This document shows, piece after piece, positions 1 to 11,969 of a stretch of DNA of 64,000 bases. Origin of the DNA: Orbilia blumenaviensis (lineage: Eukaryota; Ascomycota; Orbiliomycetes; Orbiliales; Orbiliaceae); NCBI GenBank assembly GCA_036872755.1, contig JAVHNS010000002.1, forward strand, positions 4,399,928-4,463,927. The letters are read 5' to 3'. The stretch's first letter is position 1. Each line of letters begins with the position of its first letter. The position numbers and the translations under genes are program-made. The notes under the pieces are model-generated. The model was not told the DNA's origin and ran no database searches. It was given only the letters and a program-made list of their open reading frames with translations.

Positions 1-1437
1 CAAAGCAAGAGGGTCTAAATTGTTGACGATATCGTTGGGGAGGCCATTGAGTTTCATGACAGCGGCCTGAGAAACGAGATTATTGTTGATCTGGTTGTAA
101 CAGAGCCACCAGAGTGGTAACCAAACAAAGACGGAACAGGCGTGGAAGCCGCGGCGGACTTCGTCGACCCATGCATCGTCGAATGTCATCCAGCTTGGGC
201 GGTTCGCCGGGGTTATATTGGATGGCTTGGCGGTTTCCCACATGGTCCCATCGTTCAAGTGCTTGAAACTGTGCTAATTAGATTGAAGTGCTTATCATTG
301 GGAATCTGAGGAGACTTACGTCTGCACGGGGTTTAGGTGCCATCTGCCTTTTTGAGCGAAAACAAAAGTCTGCATAGCCTTTGAGAGAACACTCCCTTGT
401 GGTGGAGATCGAACATAACGTTTTCTGCATATGAAGAGAACAACTGGGCAGAGGCAGAAGACGAGAGTTGGCAATAGGAAAGATAACCAAAAGCCAACAT
501 ACTTCTCAGCGTAGACCATGGTAATCTAATAGTACGAAGATTAGTATACTTCCGACTGGTATTTACATCTATGCTAGGATTGGGGGTATATGTACCTGTC
601 CGATCAATGCACCAATATTGATCATAAGATAGAAGTACATGTATATCCTGGAGGAGGTAACTGCAGGATCGACAATGACCCTTTCACCAGATGGAAGAGT
701 ATCAACCCTCAGGTATGTGTTTTTGCTTTGCTCAGCAACCAATGGCGAAATATTGGCTTTGAAGCCACCAGTACCAATGCCCATGATAATGATAGCAACG
801 GCGAAACAGCCAAGGGCCCCATCTGGGTGATCGATGACGGTGGGAACAGCAGAGACAACCAGCAAAACATGGCCAACCATTGCAACAGCGACAGCTACAC
901 AAATTGTCTTGTAACGACCCCAGTACGTGTCGGCGACGTAGGCGCCGAATAAGGGTAGGAGGTACACCCAGAACGTGTTGAATGTACCCAAGCCGGTAGA
1001 AGCTCGCTGTCCACGCCCTAATGCGCCGGATTGGCCATCATGACCACCAGCGCCCGTCCGTGAGCCTTCCGGGCGGCTTTGTTGGATGAAATTGGTGACT
1101 TTTATTCATTAGCAATCCACCGCAGTTCGATGCGTTGCATTGTATGGATTCACTTACAGACAACGGTTGTTCCGTAGTACGAGAACCGCTCGCACAATTC
1201 TACAAAGGCAACAGTGTATGCGTTCCATGGGATCTTGTCGGAGACATGACGCAAAGTGCGGATTTCTTCTTCTGTAGGAGCATCTTCCTCCTCGCGCTCG
1301 AAGGCGCCGTGGTTTTTGTCATGGCCATCGTAGACTGGAGGAACTTGCGCTGTGGTATGCTCGTGCTTCTCATCAAGGGGAAGCGCTAATGCAGGGTCGT
1401 GCTTGGCTCTAAAGGCGACGTCGTCTGGCTGGCTCAT
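1..1437 (-). CDS. POT/PTR2-family proton-coupled oligopeptide transporter (3' part cut by window edge)
   Basis: Imports di- and tripeptides with protons across the plasma membrane (family knowledge). Four exons are readable: 1437-1158, 1098-596, 525-320 and 268-1. Introns are 59, 70 and 51 bp and all phases close. The ATG at 1437 begins a cytosolic Asp/Glu-rich N-terminus of about 75 residues, followed by the POT signature around RFSYYGTTVV. Exon 2 gives TM segments with VADTYWGRYKTI and the GTGGFKANISPL motif, both hallmarks of PTR2 proteins. Exon 4 holds the cytosolic loop and the WLCYNQINNNLVSQA stretch typical of fungal PTR2. The C-terminal half lies left of position 1. An upstream in-frame start at 1557 is a non-ATG codon and is not used. 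High confidence in family, moderate in exact junctions. Confidence 0.93.
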
Positions 1438-2807
1438 TGTGAGGGAGGTATGTGAGTTGTTCGAGTGATCAGCTCCTGTCAAGCTGGTAAGGGTATGCCC
1501 GCAATTTCTTCTCAGAAGACAACTGTTGGGAAAATTGGGGTCGATGAGACCAGCCAAATATTATATTTCTAACGGTTGTGAAGAATTTTCTGTAGATTGG
1601 GCCCTGGATGGGTCGCTCGACTTATACTCCAAACTTAGTATTTATAGTTCGAGAAGAATGTCTCTGCAGTGAAACTTCACACCAAAGAGCTAGGTTTGGC
1701 CCTGATTAGCTTAAACCGGGCACGCGTATTCGTGGCCAATATAATGTATATGAATGTCTCACACCGTATACATGGAATGAAAGGCAAATTTTATGATGCG
1801 AGAGAGGGTCCTTACTGGACGTGGAAGTAGAACCGAGGGGGGCATCCACGATATGGCCATGCGCTGCAGACAGAGCTGCAGAGTTAGCACAACGTAAACT
1901 GCCAGTTTGGTTCTATTCCTCAATAGTGCCTGGATTCAGCGTGGTGACTTTTACATTTATTCATTGAAGACAAAATTTCTCCTCTATTTTCTTTTTCCTG
2001 TGGGAAAGAGAAATACCCAATAAATTTGAAGTGTAAGGAACCGAAAGCCGGATCATAATGGCCGCATATGACATCGACGCAATACCAATATCGACCGACG
2101 TTGACACAAACATCGTAAACAACACCAAACGAATTCGAAAACAAGCATTTCCAAGGACTCGCTCCCAGAGAGCTAAGAGGCCTAAGAATTCCTCAGCATC
2201 AGCTTGCTCCTTTCGTGGCCCGTTTCCTCGGAATGCTCTGCCGTTTCTGTGGTGGTCAGATACAAAACATGACAAGCCCTGTGTCACGTCGGCTTCAAGG
2301 TCGTCGCCCGAAACAGAAGGTCGAAAATGTTCTGCCATATATCTTCGGCGTCAAGGTCGCGTGCATGTGGGTGGGCTCCACCAATTCCGTGATTTAAGTC
2401 GATAGGCAGGCAATGCCTCGTGCATACATATGATGCGAGGGTTACTTCTGGTATCGATAAGAGAAAATCCGTGGCGCTAGAAGATTTCCGGAAGCTGGTT
2501 TTTTGAGGCCAATCCTCGAACCCTGCTCGATCTCAGACAAGGAAGCTCTGCAGTGAGTGGCAGAAAAACTTGTAGTGAGAGCCGATGGCGACAGCTTCAA
2601 GCTATGTAGGGAAATTGCAACGCTGCAAGGTCTGGCAAACGATGCTGCAACCTGATGGTGAAATGGGTTCGTGCTCTTCGACGTCACTTGGCCGAGAAAT
2701 GTTTATGTGTGGGGCAGTGATAACAAATGGGGATCAAGTGCGACAGCTGCCTAGCCAGCTAATCTTCTCTCATTATCATATCATTGATACCGAGCGAATC
2801 CACCCAC

Positions 2808-2831
2808 TTTTTTTTTTTTTTTTTTTTTTTT
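2808..2831. repeat. Homopolymer T tract
   Basis: Twenty-four consecutive T residues, the longest homopolymer in the window. Confidence 0.95.
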
Positions 2832-3265
2832 ACGTACGAGACACAGAAAATATCACTGACGGGAGAATGATACTCAGATGGGATTGTAATATTAATATGG
2901 GCATAGGAGCCAGTTTTCCAAGCGAATTCGAATTCCATGGTGAGTATCAGTTAGGCCCAGCACTTTTGGGTCAACATCCTGAGGGAGCTCCACAACACAG
3001 GCTCAGGAAGCGACCCTGAAATTTTGAAGCTGGGAGCTGCTAGTAGTATACTGGTAATCTCGGATTGAGCAGGGGCACATGAATTACTAGATAGAGAGCA
3101 TACGCCCTCTAAACTTCTCCCCCATATAATTATCTCAATCGGCATCCCCGCTTTGATTTCAGAGTCGGCTAGTTTTCGTGCTCCATACATGCGCCGTTTT
3201 ACCGGAGCTGGCAGATAGGTGCGATACGAGAGTCGTGCCGAAGAGCAAACCCGGGAGGGAAGAAA

Positions 3266-3266
3266 A

Positions 3267-3298
<32 letters not shown>

Positions 3299-3300
3299 AA
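3266..3300. repeat. (AAAG)n microsatellite
   Basis: Roughly eight tandem AAAG units preceded by a short A-rich run. It produces an artificial Lys/Glu- or Ser/Phe-rich stretch in ORFs crossing it. Confidence 0.95.
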
Positions 3301-3875
3301 TTGACTGGGGGCGATCATCGAACGAAACGACTTGTGATAGCCCGCCCGCCGTATAGAAATCCGTTATGTTTGCCTCCGTTGCCGTCTGTAACCGCCAACT
3401 ATCAGGTCGTCGCGGTGTCACATAGGTCTTCTCCGCTGGTGGGGCGAACGCCACAACCGTCACCCGGCACGTACTTGCAGGTACCCCTGTGTAACCATTT
3501 TGTGGGTTCTTTTGCCACGTTATAACCGCGGTTCAAAGTTGGTCTCACGACTAGGTGCCTAGCTACCTCCTCGAGAAATATTTCGGGGCAGCAAAACAGG
3601 GTCATGTTGCCATGTTAACTGTCGTATTGATGGATCGATTTCTAAGCCGGTCACTTCTTTCCAGCCTGGAGAACATAGACATCTCAAGTGCACGAATATT
3701 GGATGCAACTCAGTGTTGTGTTTATTTGCAGGCTGGCCACCGGCCCAATAAAAAGGAATAAATAACCCGTCTATGCTGGTCTGTCTATGCCTACAGTCTT
3801 AACGACCGCGCCGTTCCGGTATCTATAATAATGCGCCAGATTCCCATGACCTCTATATTTGCCTAATGCCACAAC

Positions 3876-5326
3876 TTACCATCTTTTAATTTCATTTTCC
3901 TTTTGGAAACCTTCAACATCGGCGTCTTCATCCTTCCCAGGCACCATCAATCTTCCTCTCCACACGGCTAACGGCGTTTGTACCATTAGCATCAACCAAA
4001 CTGCGCATTCGAGAATCACGAGAGCAGTTCCGACCCACTTCACTGCAGCGCTTGAAAATATATCGCCTAGGAGGATGGTGGCCCCGATAAATCCCGTATT
4101 AGGGAACAAGAACGCCCACCAAGATAGATGAAAGTCGAAATCAACCTTCTTTTTTCTAAGAACGTGTTTTTGGCTAGCTCCGGCGATAACGGCAGTTGCG
4201 GAAACCAATAGCCACCACCCTGCCAGTCCGTAGAAAAGCATACCACTCAGCAAGCACGCTACATAGAACGCATCGCCAACGTTAAAGTTCGCAGCCGTTC
4301 CAAAATCCGAAGGCAAAAATTCTGTTCGACCAACTTGGCCTAACGCCATGATTGTGAAGGACGTGAATCCTGGCGGCCCAACGGCCATAAACATTCCAGG
4401 CCGTAGATTTGGAGAAGGCAGCCTGAACAGCATGAGCCGCTTCAGAAAAATCGTGATGAACATAAGTGAGATGAGAATTCCAAAACCCTGAAGAAGAATA
4501 CTGGTGATGATTATCGGAAATACCCGCCCGTGGTTGCCCGGAACGGTCGATAAAGTACGCGATACAGTAGCACCTACGGACCCGACCAGCATCGCTGGGA
4601 AACAGGGCAACGCCCAGGCTGGAGTTGCGGCCTGTGGGGTGTGTGATTCCCTAGAAATGATGAAATACGACAGCGCTATCGCGAGAACAATTGAAACGAA
4701 TGTGTAGATCCAGAATAAAACTTCAATTGCCTTTGATAACCAGTTGTCGTGGGAGGGCTCGCCAATGTGTGCCACTCCATAATTGCAGGTGTTGATTAAG
4801 ATAGTAGCGATCGAGAGGAGGAATGCTGCCGTGAAGAGGCCCTCTCTATTGTCCGAAACATCTTAAGTATTAGCTGCCCCTGAGAGTCTACACTCGGAAA
4901 CTTATAACGTACGTTGGATGTCGGATGCTGTTCGGAAGGGTATTCTTCCACAATAAGAACCGAACCAGTAACCCCGAACTGGTCAAGCAGAATATCGCAA
5001 CGGAAGTGAGGAAGATGATAGTGCCGATCGTATCAAGTCCCTGAAATCGATAAGGAAGAAGATGTAGCTGCACAGCGATGCCACCTGTGCCCATCACTGG
5101 AAGATACCATCTGTTTCCATCCAGTGTTAGCCACTCTTCAACGCCAATTGGGAGAAGGGTACCAATCATACGCCCATGTAAAGTGGTGGATGCGAGTGTT
5201 AAATGGCACATTCCGCTGTGAGGGAGTCTTATTGCTCTTCTCGAGTAGATCGAAAGGGTCGGTAGCTGCATCGAGAAGCAGTGTCGTTAGCGAACGCGCT
5301 GCTTGAACAAACATTCGCGGCTGCAT
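3876..5326 (-). CDS. TDT-family transporter (C4-dicarboxylate/malic acid or sulfite efflux type)
   Basis: Polytopic membrane transporter of the tellurite-resistance/dicarboxylate family, which includes fungal Mae1 malate permease and Ssu1 sulfite pump. Three exons join in frame: 5326-5172, 5110-4913 and 4845-3876 (introns 61 and 67 bp), giving 440 residues. The joins restore family motifs across both junctions: HHFTWAWYLPVMGTGGIA at the first and RHPTEGLF at the second. Later segments are hydrophobic helices with PPGFTSFTIMALGQ and the aromatic LSWWAFLFPNTGF motif characteristic of fungal members. The tail (about residues 415-440) is charged. Start is the first true ATG in the open frame; the frame extends to a GTG at 5356. 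Substrate (malate, sulfite, other) cannot be decided from sequence. Confidence 0.9.
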
Positions 5327-6198
5327 ATTGGGGGTGTTGATTCGGAGAACGTACACAATTTGAGGACGGGAGAGAGGAGGGCGGCAATGGCACCGATTTC
5401 TACGGCGGGTCTGCCGTCCATAGCGGAAGGGACCGTTCGGAAGATAGGGCCAACCTAATGTGAGGTGGAAAGGTGAGCTGGCGAGGTGACATCACGATAC
5501 GGATGGAGATAGGCCCGGCCTACGGATCTGAGGTTTCATGCTTTTTCCGGCAACCCAGCCCAATTGCAATTCGACTTGAAGTTGTCGTGGGGCGGGCTAG
5601 AATGCAACGTGACAACACAAGGCGGTCAGCACTTGCGTGTTCAAATTAAATTTAAAGTTGAGTTGAGACTACAACGGGTTACCTCATGCTCTTGAGCGCG
5701 CTGCGTCTTTCGTATTCACAGATTGAGCACTTTGCTACCGTGATGTGAGGAGAAATCCACACCGCTTTTGAATATAGGCCGCATCGGGGCGTGCACTACC
5801 CTGTAAATTTCGCAAAAAGGAAGACCGAGGGGGTGAGAAAAGAAGAAGACATCATTCGGATGCAGTTTCTACAACCATCCCTCTCAAAAGAAGGGCCGCA
5901 AATTGATTTAGACAAGGAAACTACATGGTGGCGAGAATTTAATTATCTACAATAGGTCTAAACTGGTCTCGTAAACCAGCCTAAACTTTAAACCCGCAAT
6001 CCGCGTTGAGAAGGTTGACGTCGAGATAGGTTGTCTCATAGACCAGACGCGTGGTAGGAGTTATGCATCAAATTTGCAAAATATAACAACCTCCCCTTTC
6101 TCCAGTACATATTTTGAGATACCTATTAATTAAATGCCTCCGTTTGTAATCCTGATAACACGAGGAAGCATACCTTCACAAAGAAGATTTTAGTGGCG
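5327..6198. other. Divergent intergenic region
   Basis: Contains the 5' flanks of the TDT transporter (minus) and the secreted orphan (plus). No ORF or repeat stands out. Confidence 0.6.
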
Positions 6199-7200
6199 AT
6201 GGCCAAGTCTTTTATATGCGGTAGCGTCTTTGCTTCAGCGTTGTTCGCCGTCCAGGGAGAGGGTTATATACTTTCTCTCCCGATTTGGAATCAATACATC
6301 CAAAAAGAATGGAACAATCTTGAAGCTATTGGCAGACAAATTGATAATCTTAAGTACACAATTACTTTTGACTGTCCAGTTGGCGGCCCCTTATTCCTAC
6401 CAACATTTGCATACAATCGCTCCCTCCTCTCCTTGTTAGATATCCTAGGCGAAGCGAGAGTAGCGTTTGAACTATCCTTCGCTAAAATGAACCAATTGTC
6501 TAGGATGATGAGATCGCAGGGGCTATCTAGTGGCGGTGAGCCTACTACAGATCTACCGCTGGTTCTGCAGGAAATGTTGGATAATGGGTGGGATCAACTA
6601 TGGCCAAACGATGAGATCAAAAGCTTGCTTTCTGAAATACAGCATATTGGGACGGATAGCGTGATAAACGCCATGAGAATATCCGATTATATCAACGATA
6701 TTCCAGGTTGGGAGCGTCGGGACGACACAACAGATCAAAATCATATTGATAGACTGGCACGCTTAATAGATAGTAACGGCGTTTTTACAGTGGGGGGTGC
6801 CGTGGAGGGGATTATCGTCGGGCCTCAGCCCACTCGGAAATTATTGACGACACAGCTATCAAGAGTATTTAATTTCTTACGGTTTCATGAGGCGCAATTT
6901 AGGAGTTATGCGAAAAATGCTAGTATTTCAATGGCAAACCCAGCGTTGTTAGAAATAATTCGAAAGAGTGACCCTAATTACGGGGCGGGAGAAGAGCCGT
7001 TTACGTTTGCTGATTTATTCGCAAATATCGCAAAATGGTTCTCTTGCTGGGTACCGGAGTTTCAAGACTTGTTATATCTCATCGAAAAACAACTTGGCTC
7101 TGTCCCTGAGCCGGAGGTTGGGTTGACTGTAGTACCGACTGGGGGAACGGCCAGCGACTACGGAATTGGCCTAAATGAGCATATGGGAGATGGTGTTTGA
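6199..7200 (+). CDS. Predicted secreted protein of unknown family
   Basis: Single-exon ORF of 333 residues. The first ATG is at 6199; the frame also opens at a GTG at 6193. Residues 1 to about 20 form a signal-peptide-like segment (MAKSF, hydrophobic core, VQGEG). The mature part is hydrophilic with long helical stretches, few cysteines (two in view, around FDCPVGG and WFSCWV) and two Asn-X-Ser/Thr sites. The C-terminus is Gly/Thr-rich and is not an obvious GPI signal. I recognise no domain. It sits between a membrane transporter and a large orphan protein and shares no visible feature with either. Confidence 0.6.
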   Translation: MAKSFICGSVFASALFAVQGEGYILSLPIWNQYIQKEWNNLEAIGRQIDNLKYTITFDCPVGGPLFLPTFAYNRSLLSLLDILGEARVAFELSFAKMNQLSRMMRSQGLSSGGEPTTDLPLVLQEMLDNGWDQLWPNDEIKSLLSEIQHIGTDSVINAMRISDYINDIPGWERRDDTTDQNHIDRLARLIDSNGVFTVGGAVEGIIVGPQPTRKLLTTQLSRVFNFLRFHEAQFRSYAKNASISMANPALLEIIRKSDPNYGAGEEPFTFADLFANIAKWFSCWVPEFQDLLYLIEKQLGSVPEPEVGLTVVPTGGTASDYGIGLNEHMGDGV

Positions 7201-7537
7201 TACTATGGTCTACGAAGCGGTACTAGCGGTGGGTGGGCTAGGTTTGCGAATCTTTTAAGATTTTGTCAATGTGCTTCGATGCATGTTCTGACTGCAGATG
7301 TGACAAGCACTTTTAGACGTTTTAAATACGTGGTAAATCCAGTCTCGAATATAGGCGCCGTAGGCAAAGTGGCAAATCATCTTAAAAGGCCCCGAAGTGC
7401 CCGTTAGCAATAAGGAACGTAACGGGGGATATTACATCAATCAATAAGATATCTTTAAGATGTTCTGGAAGAGTTAGATAAAATAGGTCAAACATTTATG
7501 TACGGGGGGCCTTATCGCCCATGTAGAATCCAGCCCA
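7201..7537. other. Convergent intergenic gap
   Basis: Short 3' to 3' spacer between two convergent genes. Nothing recognisable. Confidence 0.6.
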
Positions 7538-9877
7538 TTAACTTCTCAGAGACCCGTCTGAGTCCAGTGCAAGCCCTGTGGGTTCCTCTCTTAGGTTAGA
7601 TGATGTATTTTCCAAAACCTCGTGGTTAGGATCGCTGTTGCTTGAGGGGGCCGGGACAGGGCCTCTTGTGTTGGACCATAGAAAAGCTTCCCTTAATGCG
7701 AACGCATCTTCCTCTCGTCGGATAGCTACCTCTTCACTTCCTTCAAGCTTTCCCAGAATACGACCCACTCCAGGTTTCTCATTCCCAACACCGGATCCTG
7801 AAGGAAACACTCTGGCAGTGAGAGTTTCCCTGAAACGCTCTTTATACATATACTCCACTTCTTTTGGCGTTTTTCTGAATGGTGGTGATTTAGTCTTGAG
7901 CCCGGGGTCAGCTTTATTCCACCCCCGTGATTTTTGGGTCAATAAATCGAGATCTGGATAAGTACTAAAGCGGTTTGGCTGGTCATTAAGAGACTCGTTT
8001 GTCGAATTATCCGTCCCCAAACCCTTGCCTACTGGGTTGTGCTCATCGATAATAGTGAGGTGCTCAGGGCTTGCAGCCTTCTCTAGCCACTTAGTAGGAG
8101 CGGGGATATGCGTATCTAGACTAGTGAGATGGCTTGCGTCCTTCAGCCCGTCGACCTGGTCCCAACGTGAGTACGGATACTCTCTCTCGAAGGGATGTTC
8201 ATGGGAGGAGATATCAGGGCGCTCCCTTTCCCATCTGCTTCTTTCAATGATCACACGGTCCGACTCGCCACGGGCCTGTATCATATTCGCTCTCTCGCGT
8301 GTCCTTAATGACGCAAATCCAGGATTGGCCCAGGTTTCGCCTTGTCCACGTTCGAGTAGTAGAATTTCGGCTTTTGTCACTTTCATCTGTTCAAGCAACA
8401 CGTCGACTTCTTGGAGTTTCTTTTTGAGTTGCCTTTTAAGTGCTGCCTTTTGCTTGTCCACCACGTCAAGTTCTTCACGGTAGGTTTTCACCTTGCCGAA
8501 CTCGTAATCTCGCCACGCAATTACGGCGGGATGTCCAGAGGGATAGAATTGCCCAGGGGGGATGAGAGCCGCGGATTCCGGTGTGATTGGATGTTCCTTG
8601 AGGATATCACGCAATTCAACAAGGAACTCCTTATGTTCTTCAAGGAACTGTTTCTGTTGTTCTTTTCGAGCCTTTTCAACTTGGTCCATCCGGGAAACTT
8701 TCGATAAATCAACTAGTCCATTTTTACGGCCACCACGGAGTGCCCAACGGGTAGCGTCCTCAATCGAAGTAGCCCTCAAGCGATCGCCTTTGTTTATTGC
8801 TGCGTAGGCAAGATATTCCCCGATCACTGGATTAACCGATGGAAGCGCAATGAACCCAGAACGGAAAAGCAGCTTGACAGCGGTTTCTTCCTCGATCCAT
8901 TCTTTGTTCTCGACCTTGCTAGGCGCTAACCCGCCAATCTTAGTTCCTTTCGGAGCAAACATGAGCCTTCCACCACCACCTTTCTGATGACCATTGCAGT
9001 CGACCGGACGATGTGGAGAAGAAACATGCTGCCACTGCTGGGTATAGAAATTCCAAAACCTTAGAAGGTACCGAGGTTTTTTGCAGGTGTTACATTCCCT
9101 GATGACGGGAGGCGGAGGCTGAGGAAGTCTCTCCATGTATTTATAGGTCGCCGGGTCTGGCGCTGGCCAAGCATAACCATTCCGTAGTTTTTTCGCATTT
9201 TGAACTTGGGACCATTCCAGCCTTCGGGCTACTTCTTCTCGTGTATAGTCTTGCTTCAGGCCAATCATTGTGACGGGGTGCCAAGGTCTAGGAGGCTCCT
9301 GCAACGGAAATGTTTGGGAAATTGCACCCCAGTTCATGTCGTCCGGGAAGAGAAAGAAGTTGTTGACGGGGCGATATTTCGGAAAGTCGCCTGTTCGAGT
9401 GCGCACGGGATTCTGCCCCGCACTAAGTGTCGGGATTTTATACGGATTTCGAATTTCGCCATTGGCGGACTTGGCGGACCTGAGGAGGAGTGCGAGCGTA
9501 AGTTTATCGAACTCATCCTTTGACTGATATGGACTTCGGTTCATATCTAGCATTTCATCAACTCTATCAACAGCAGGAACATAGCCGTGCGCGCGCAATG
9601 CATTCAAGTAATCATCTTGAGTACGAAGCCTTGTAGGTTTCGATTGATCAAACCGTTTATTGATATAATCCCTATCTTCGGGTTGCAGCTGGAGCCTTTT
9701 ATAGGGTTTAGCCGTGGCATATGAGCCGGGCCTGATGGATCTAGTCGAGCTAACATTGCGCCTTGGGGGGTGCGGGCTCGATCGTAACACATGGTGAATG
9801 CTATTTCTAGACGAAGCTAAGACACTAAGGAAGCTGAAGAGGTGGGTGCATCCTTTGAGGCGGCGGGGAAGCGCCAT
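7538..9877 (-). CDS. Large protein of unknown family with mitochondrial-type N-terminus
   Basis: Intron-less ORF of 779 residues starting at the ATG at 9877; the frame extends to a TTG at 9889. The first 60 residues are rich in Arg and Ser with hydrophobic positions and no acids (MALPRRLKG, then repeated RR, SSTRSIRPGSYATA), as in a mitochondrial presequence (inference). Around residue 260 is a CNTC motif followed about 30 residues later by another Cys/His pair (DCNGHQ), a possible metal site. Residues about 410-510 are Lys/Glu/Leu-rich with heptad-like spacing, probably coiled coil. The C-terminal third is low complexity and polar. I do not recognise the family. A mitochondrial ribosome- or RNA-associated role is possible but unsupported. 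Its long uninterrupted frame in GC-balanced sequence supports it as a real gene. Confidence 0.72.
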   Translation of the reverse strand: MALPRRLKGCTHLFSFLSVLASSRNSIHHVLRSSPHPPRRNVSSTRSIRPGSYATAKPYKRLQLQPEDRDYINKRFDQSKPTRLRTQDDYLNALRAHGYVPAVDRVDEMLDMNRSPYQSKDEFDKLTLALLLRSAKSANGEIRNPYKIPTLSAGQNPVRTRTGDFPKYRPVNNFFLFPDDMNWGAISQTFPLQEPPRPWHPVTMIGLKQDYTREEVARRLEWSQVQNAKKLRNGYAWPAPDPATYKYMERLPQPPPPVIRECNTCKKPRYLLRFWNFYTQQWQHVSSPHRPVDCNGHQKGGGGRLMFAPKGTKIGGLAPSKVENKEWIEEETAVKLLFRSGFIALPSVNPVIGEYLAYAAINKGDRLRATSIEDATRWALRGGRKNGLVDLSKVSRMDQVEKARKEQQKQFLEEHKEFLVELRDILKEHPITPESAALIPPGQFYPSGHPAVIAWRDYEFGKVKTYREELDVVDKQKAALKRQLKKKLQEVDVLLEQMKVTKAEILLLERGQGETWANPGFASLRTRERANMIQARGESDRVIIERSRWERERPDISSHEHPFEREYPYSRWDQVDGLKDASHLTSLDTHIPAPTKWLEKAASPEHLTIIDEHNPVGKGLGTDNSTNESLNDQPNRFSTYPDLDLLTQKSRGWNKADPGLKTKSPPFRKTPKEVEYMYKERFRETLTARVFPSGSGVGNEKPGVGRILGKLEGSEEVAIRREEDAFALREAFLWSNTRGPVPAPSSNSDPNHEVLENTSSNLREEPTGLALDSDGSLRS

Positions 9878-11969
9878 TGCAATGAACAAAACAAAGCACA
9901 GGCAAGGCCTTTGGTCGGTATAAATCGATACGGGAAAACGTCTGGGCGGTTTGTTCGATGAAGGGTTGCAATCGATAGAGTTATATGGGGATGGAGTTTG
10001 TGGTGGAACCGAATTTTCCGTCCCAGTAATTGGTTGCTTTTGGCTTTTTCCTATTCAGAAAACCCAACACCGCAACACATCAAAACCAACAAGGGGGACT
10101 CTACATGTGTCTGTCCCTCAGTATAGTTATGGGTATTAGTATACTGGGATAAGTAGATAAATACCTATTTTGCAAATTCTGGTCTATTAGTTAGCTCATA
10201 TATATGGGAATATCCCGACCGGATGGATGGGGACTAGTTATCAAGATGTTAACATTACGTATTTTGAAACACCAAAATTTTGCTTGCGCAGGACTTACAA
10301 ACCACTTGGCCCGGTGCCGATTCGTAGGTAGACCGTATACTACAGACGTATATATATATCTAGACCTATAATTTAATCGTATTGACTTATACTTTATAGA
10401 TCGATATACATGCGCATACATAGAAATTGAGCATGTGTGCCGTTTGTTGACAACAAAGTTTTGTGGCAAATATACAGACTGTAGGGGAAAATAGCAGACT
10501 TAGTAGAGGGCTCTGCGGCTCAGATCTATTTCGAGGCCAGCAAAAGGAACTATACTTTCTTAAACCAGCTTGGGGGCCCTCAGGTCATCTCCCATGTTTA
10601 CCAAAAACCCCACAGCGTACGTGGTATTGGCACCTAATGTGATGAGCGGCGTAGGCATGTGCAATTCAAAAGGATCCTTGGAGCGTCCAAGGAAGTAGCT
10701 ATTCCATAGTTAATGGGGTTTCCGTTTTCCTGGTTTGGTTTCTCCAACCTAAAGTCTACTTTGCCACCTACTGTTTAATCCTGAAGTACGTACTCAGTTA
10801 TATGTATATAGATATGATACTCACGCTTTTACACAATAATATCTAAACACCCATCCTAACGTTTAACGCACTCCTAAATTCGCCGCCCAACTTGTATCAT
10901 ACGCACATTTATCTCTTACCCTGCCATCTAAAATAATTTATAAACAACTTAGATTATGCTTCAAGATTGGTTTCAGCTCGACTGTTGAAACAACAAACTC
11001 ACACAAACTTAGATTTAACCAATTCACTCGCAGCGTTGGCGAAGTATTTCTCTACAAACGAAGGGAGTACTAAAGACCTGAAATTGTATTTAACAGCATA
11101 TTGCAATATTGATGGGCCTATTCATCTGAGCAAAATCTAATCGATCTCGGAGGTCTAGGCACACAAAGTCGAACAAAAGCGCCATTATTCGATTATATAT
11201 AACTAATGGTACTCTTATTCTAAATATCCCAAGGGCCCATGATTGTTGTCAGAAAATAAACGTTTGGTATCATGGTAGTGGGATTGACATTTATATTGAA
11301 AAAGACTTGTGGGCTTGTTTCTTCTAGAATATCTCCATTCAAGTCGTTCAGATTCTAATCTTTCTAACCTCTTCGTTGATTAGGATATTGTCAGCCTTGT
11401 TACGATTTCGCATTTAGAATTAACACTTAAGCTGTAACCAATGGTGAGTCTCGATACTATCCTTTGATAAAGCTCTTTTTGTCCATATGCATTTGGCGAA
11501 ACTAATAGCCATGCCATAAACTAAGGTCCAAGACTGTCAAGGTTTCGCTATTTAGCACTAGTAACCCTTTTCTTATAAATAGGCGCTAGTAGACTGTGTA
11601 ATTCTCGCATAGGGGATAACAGTAATATTAATCAACGAAAAGAGCAACGAGAGGAAGAATAAAAAGAGAGAACCGTTAAACAAAGAAATTTGAAATCAAA
11701 GGAATTGCAAAATCTAAAATCAACGATATCAAAGAACCCGGGGATCATATTGATTATATTGGTGTTTTTTTACAGTATTTCTGGAAATACTTTGAGTGGC
11801 ATAACGTCGCAGTATTATGACATAATATTTTATTGATCATTCACGACTTCTTCTTATTATCCTCCTTCTGTCTGTATCCTTGCCATTCATTGGGGTCATT
11901 CTTTCCAATCCTTAGGACCCCGGTAGTCTTAATTTCTAAATAAGGTCTGAGGCTAAAGGAAAAGACAAT
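9878..11969. other. AT-rich intergenic region with degenerate repeat
   Basis: About 2.1 kb with many TATA/ATAT runs and no long ORF in either strand. The segment near 10484-10540 resembles 18646-18698 (see repeat entries). The remainder carries nothing I can name. Confidence 0.6.
10484..10540 (+). repeat. Degenerate dispersed repeat, copy 1
   Basis: Shares the exact core AATAGCAGACTTAGTAG with copy 2 near 18646-18698. The flanking 20-25 bases align with mostly C/T and G/A differences. Confidence 0.55.

Larger units (their letters stand above)
1438..3875. other. Intergenic, no supported gene
   Basis: This 2.4 kb stretch lies between the POT start and the transporter gene end at 3876. It contains a pure 24-base T tract (2808-2831) and an (AAAG)n run (about 3266-3300). 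Several 60-170 codon ORFs occur on both strands (for example 2058-2405 plus against 1961-2338 minus, and 2951-3463 minus). They overlap each other, lack motifs I recognise, and the last merely reads through the AAAG repeat. I see no convincing gene. Confidence 0.6.

Noticed and set aside
590..952. 120-codon plus-strand ORF
   Set aside because: Antisense shadow of the POT transporter exon 2, which has clear family motifs.
1961..2405. Overlapping ORFs on both strands, including a plus-strand ATG ORF at 2058-2405
   Set aside because: No motif, mutual overlap, and no splice pattern extending either.
7578..9527. Several plus-strand ORFs of 80-150 codons
   Set aside because: All lie antisense to the 779-residue ORF and lack motifs.
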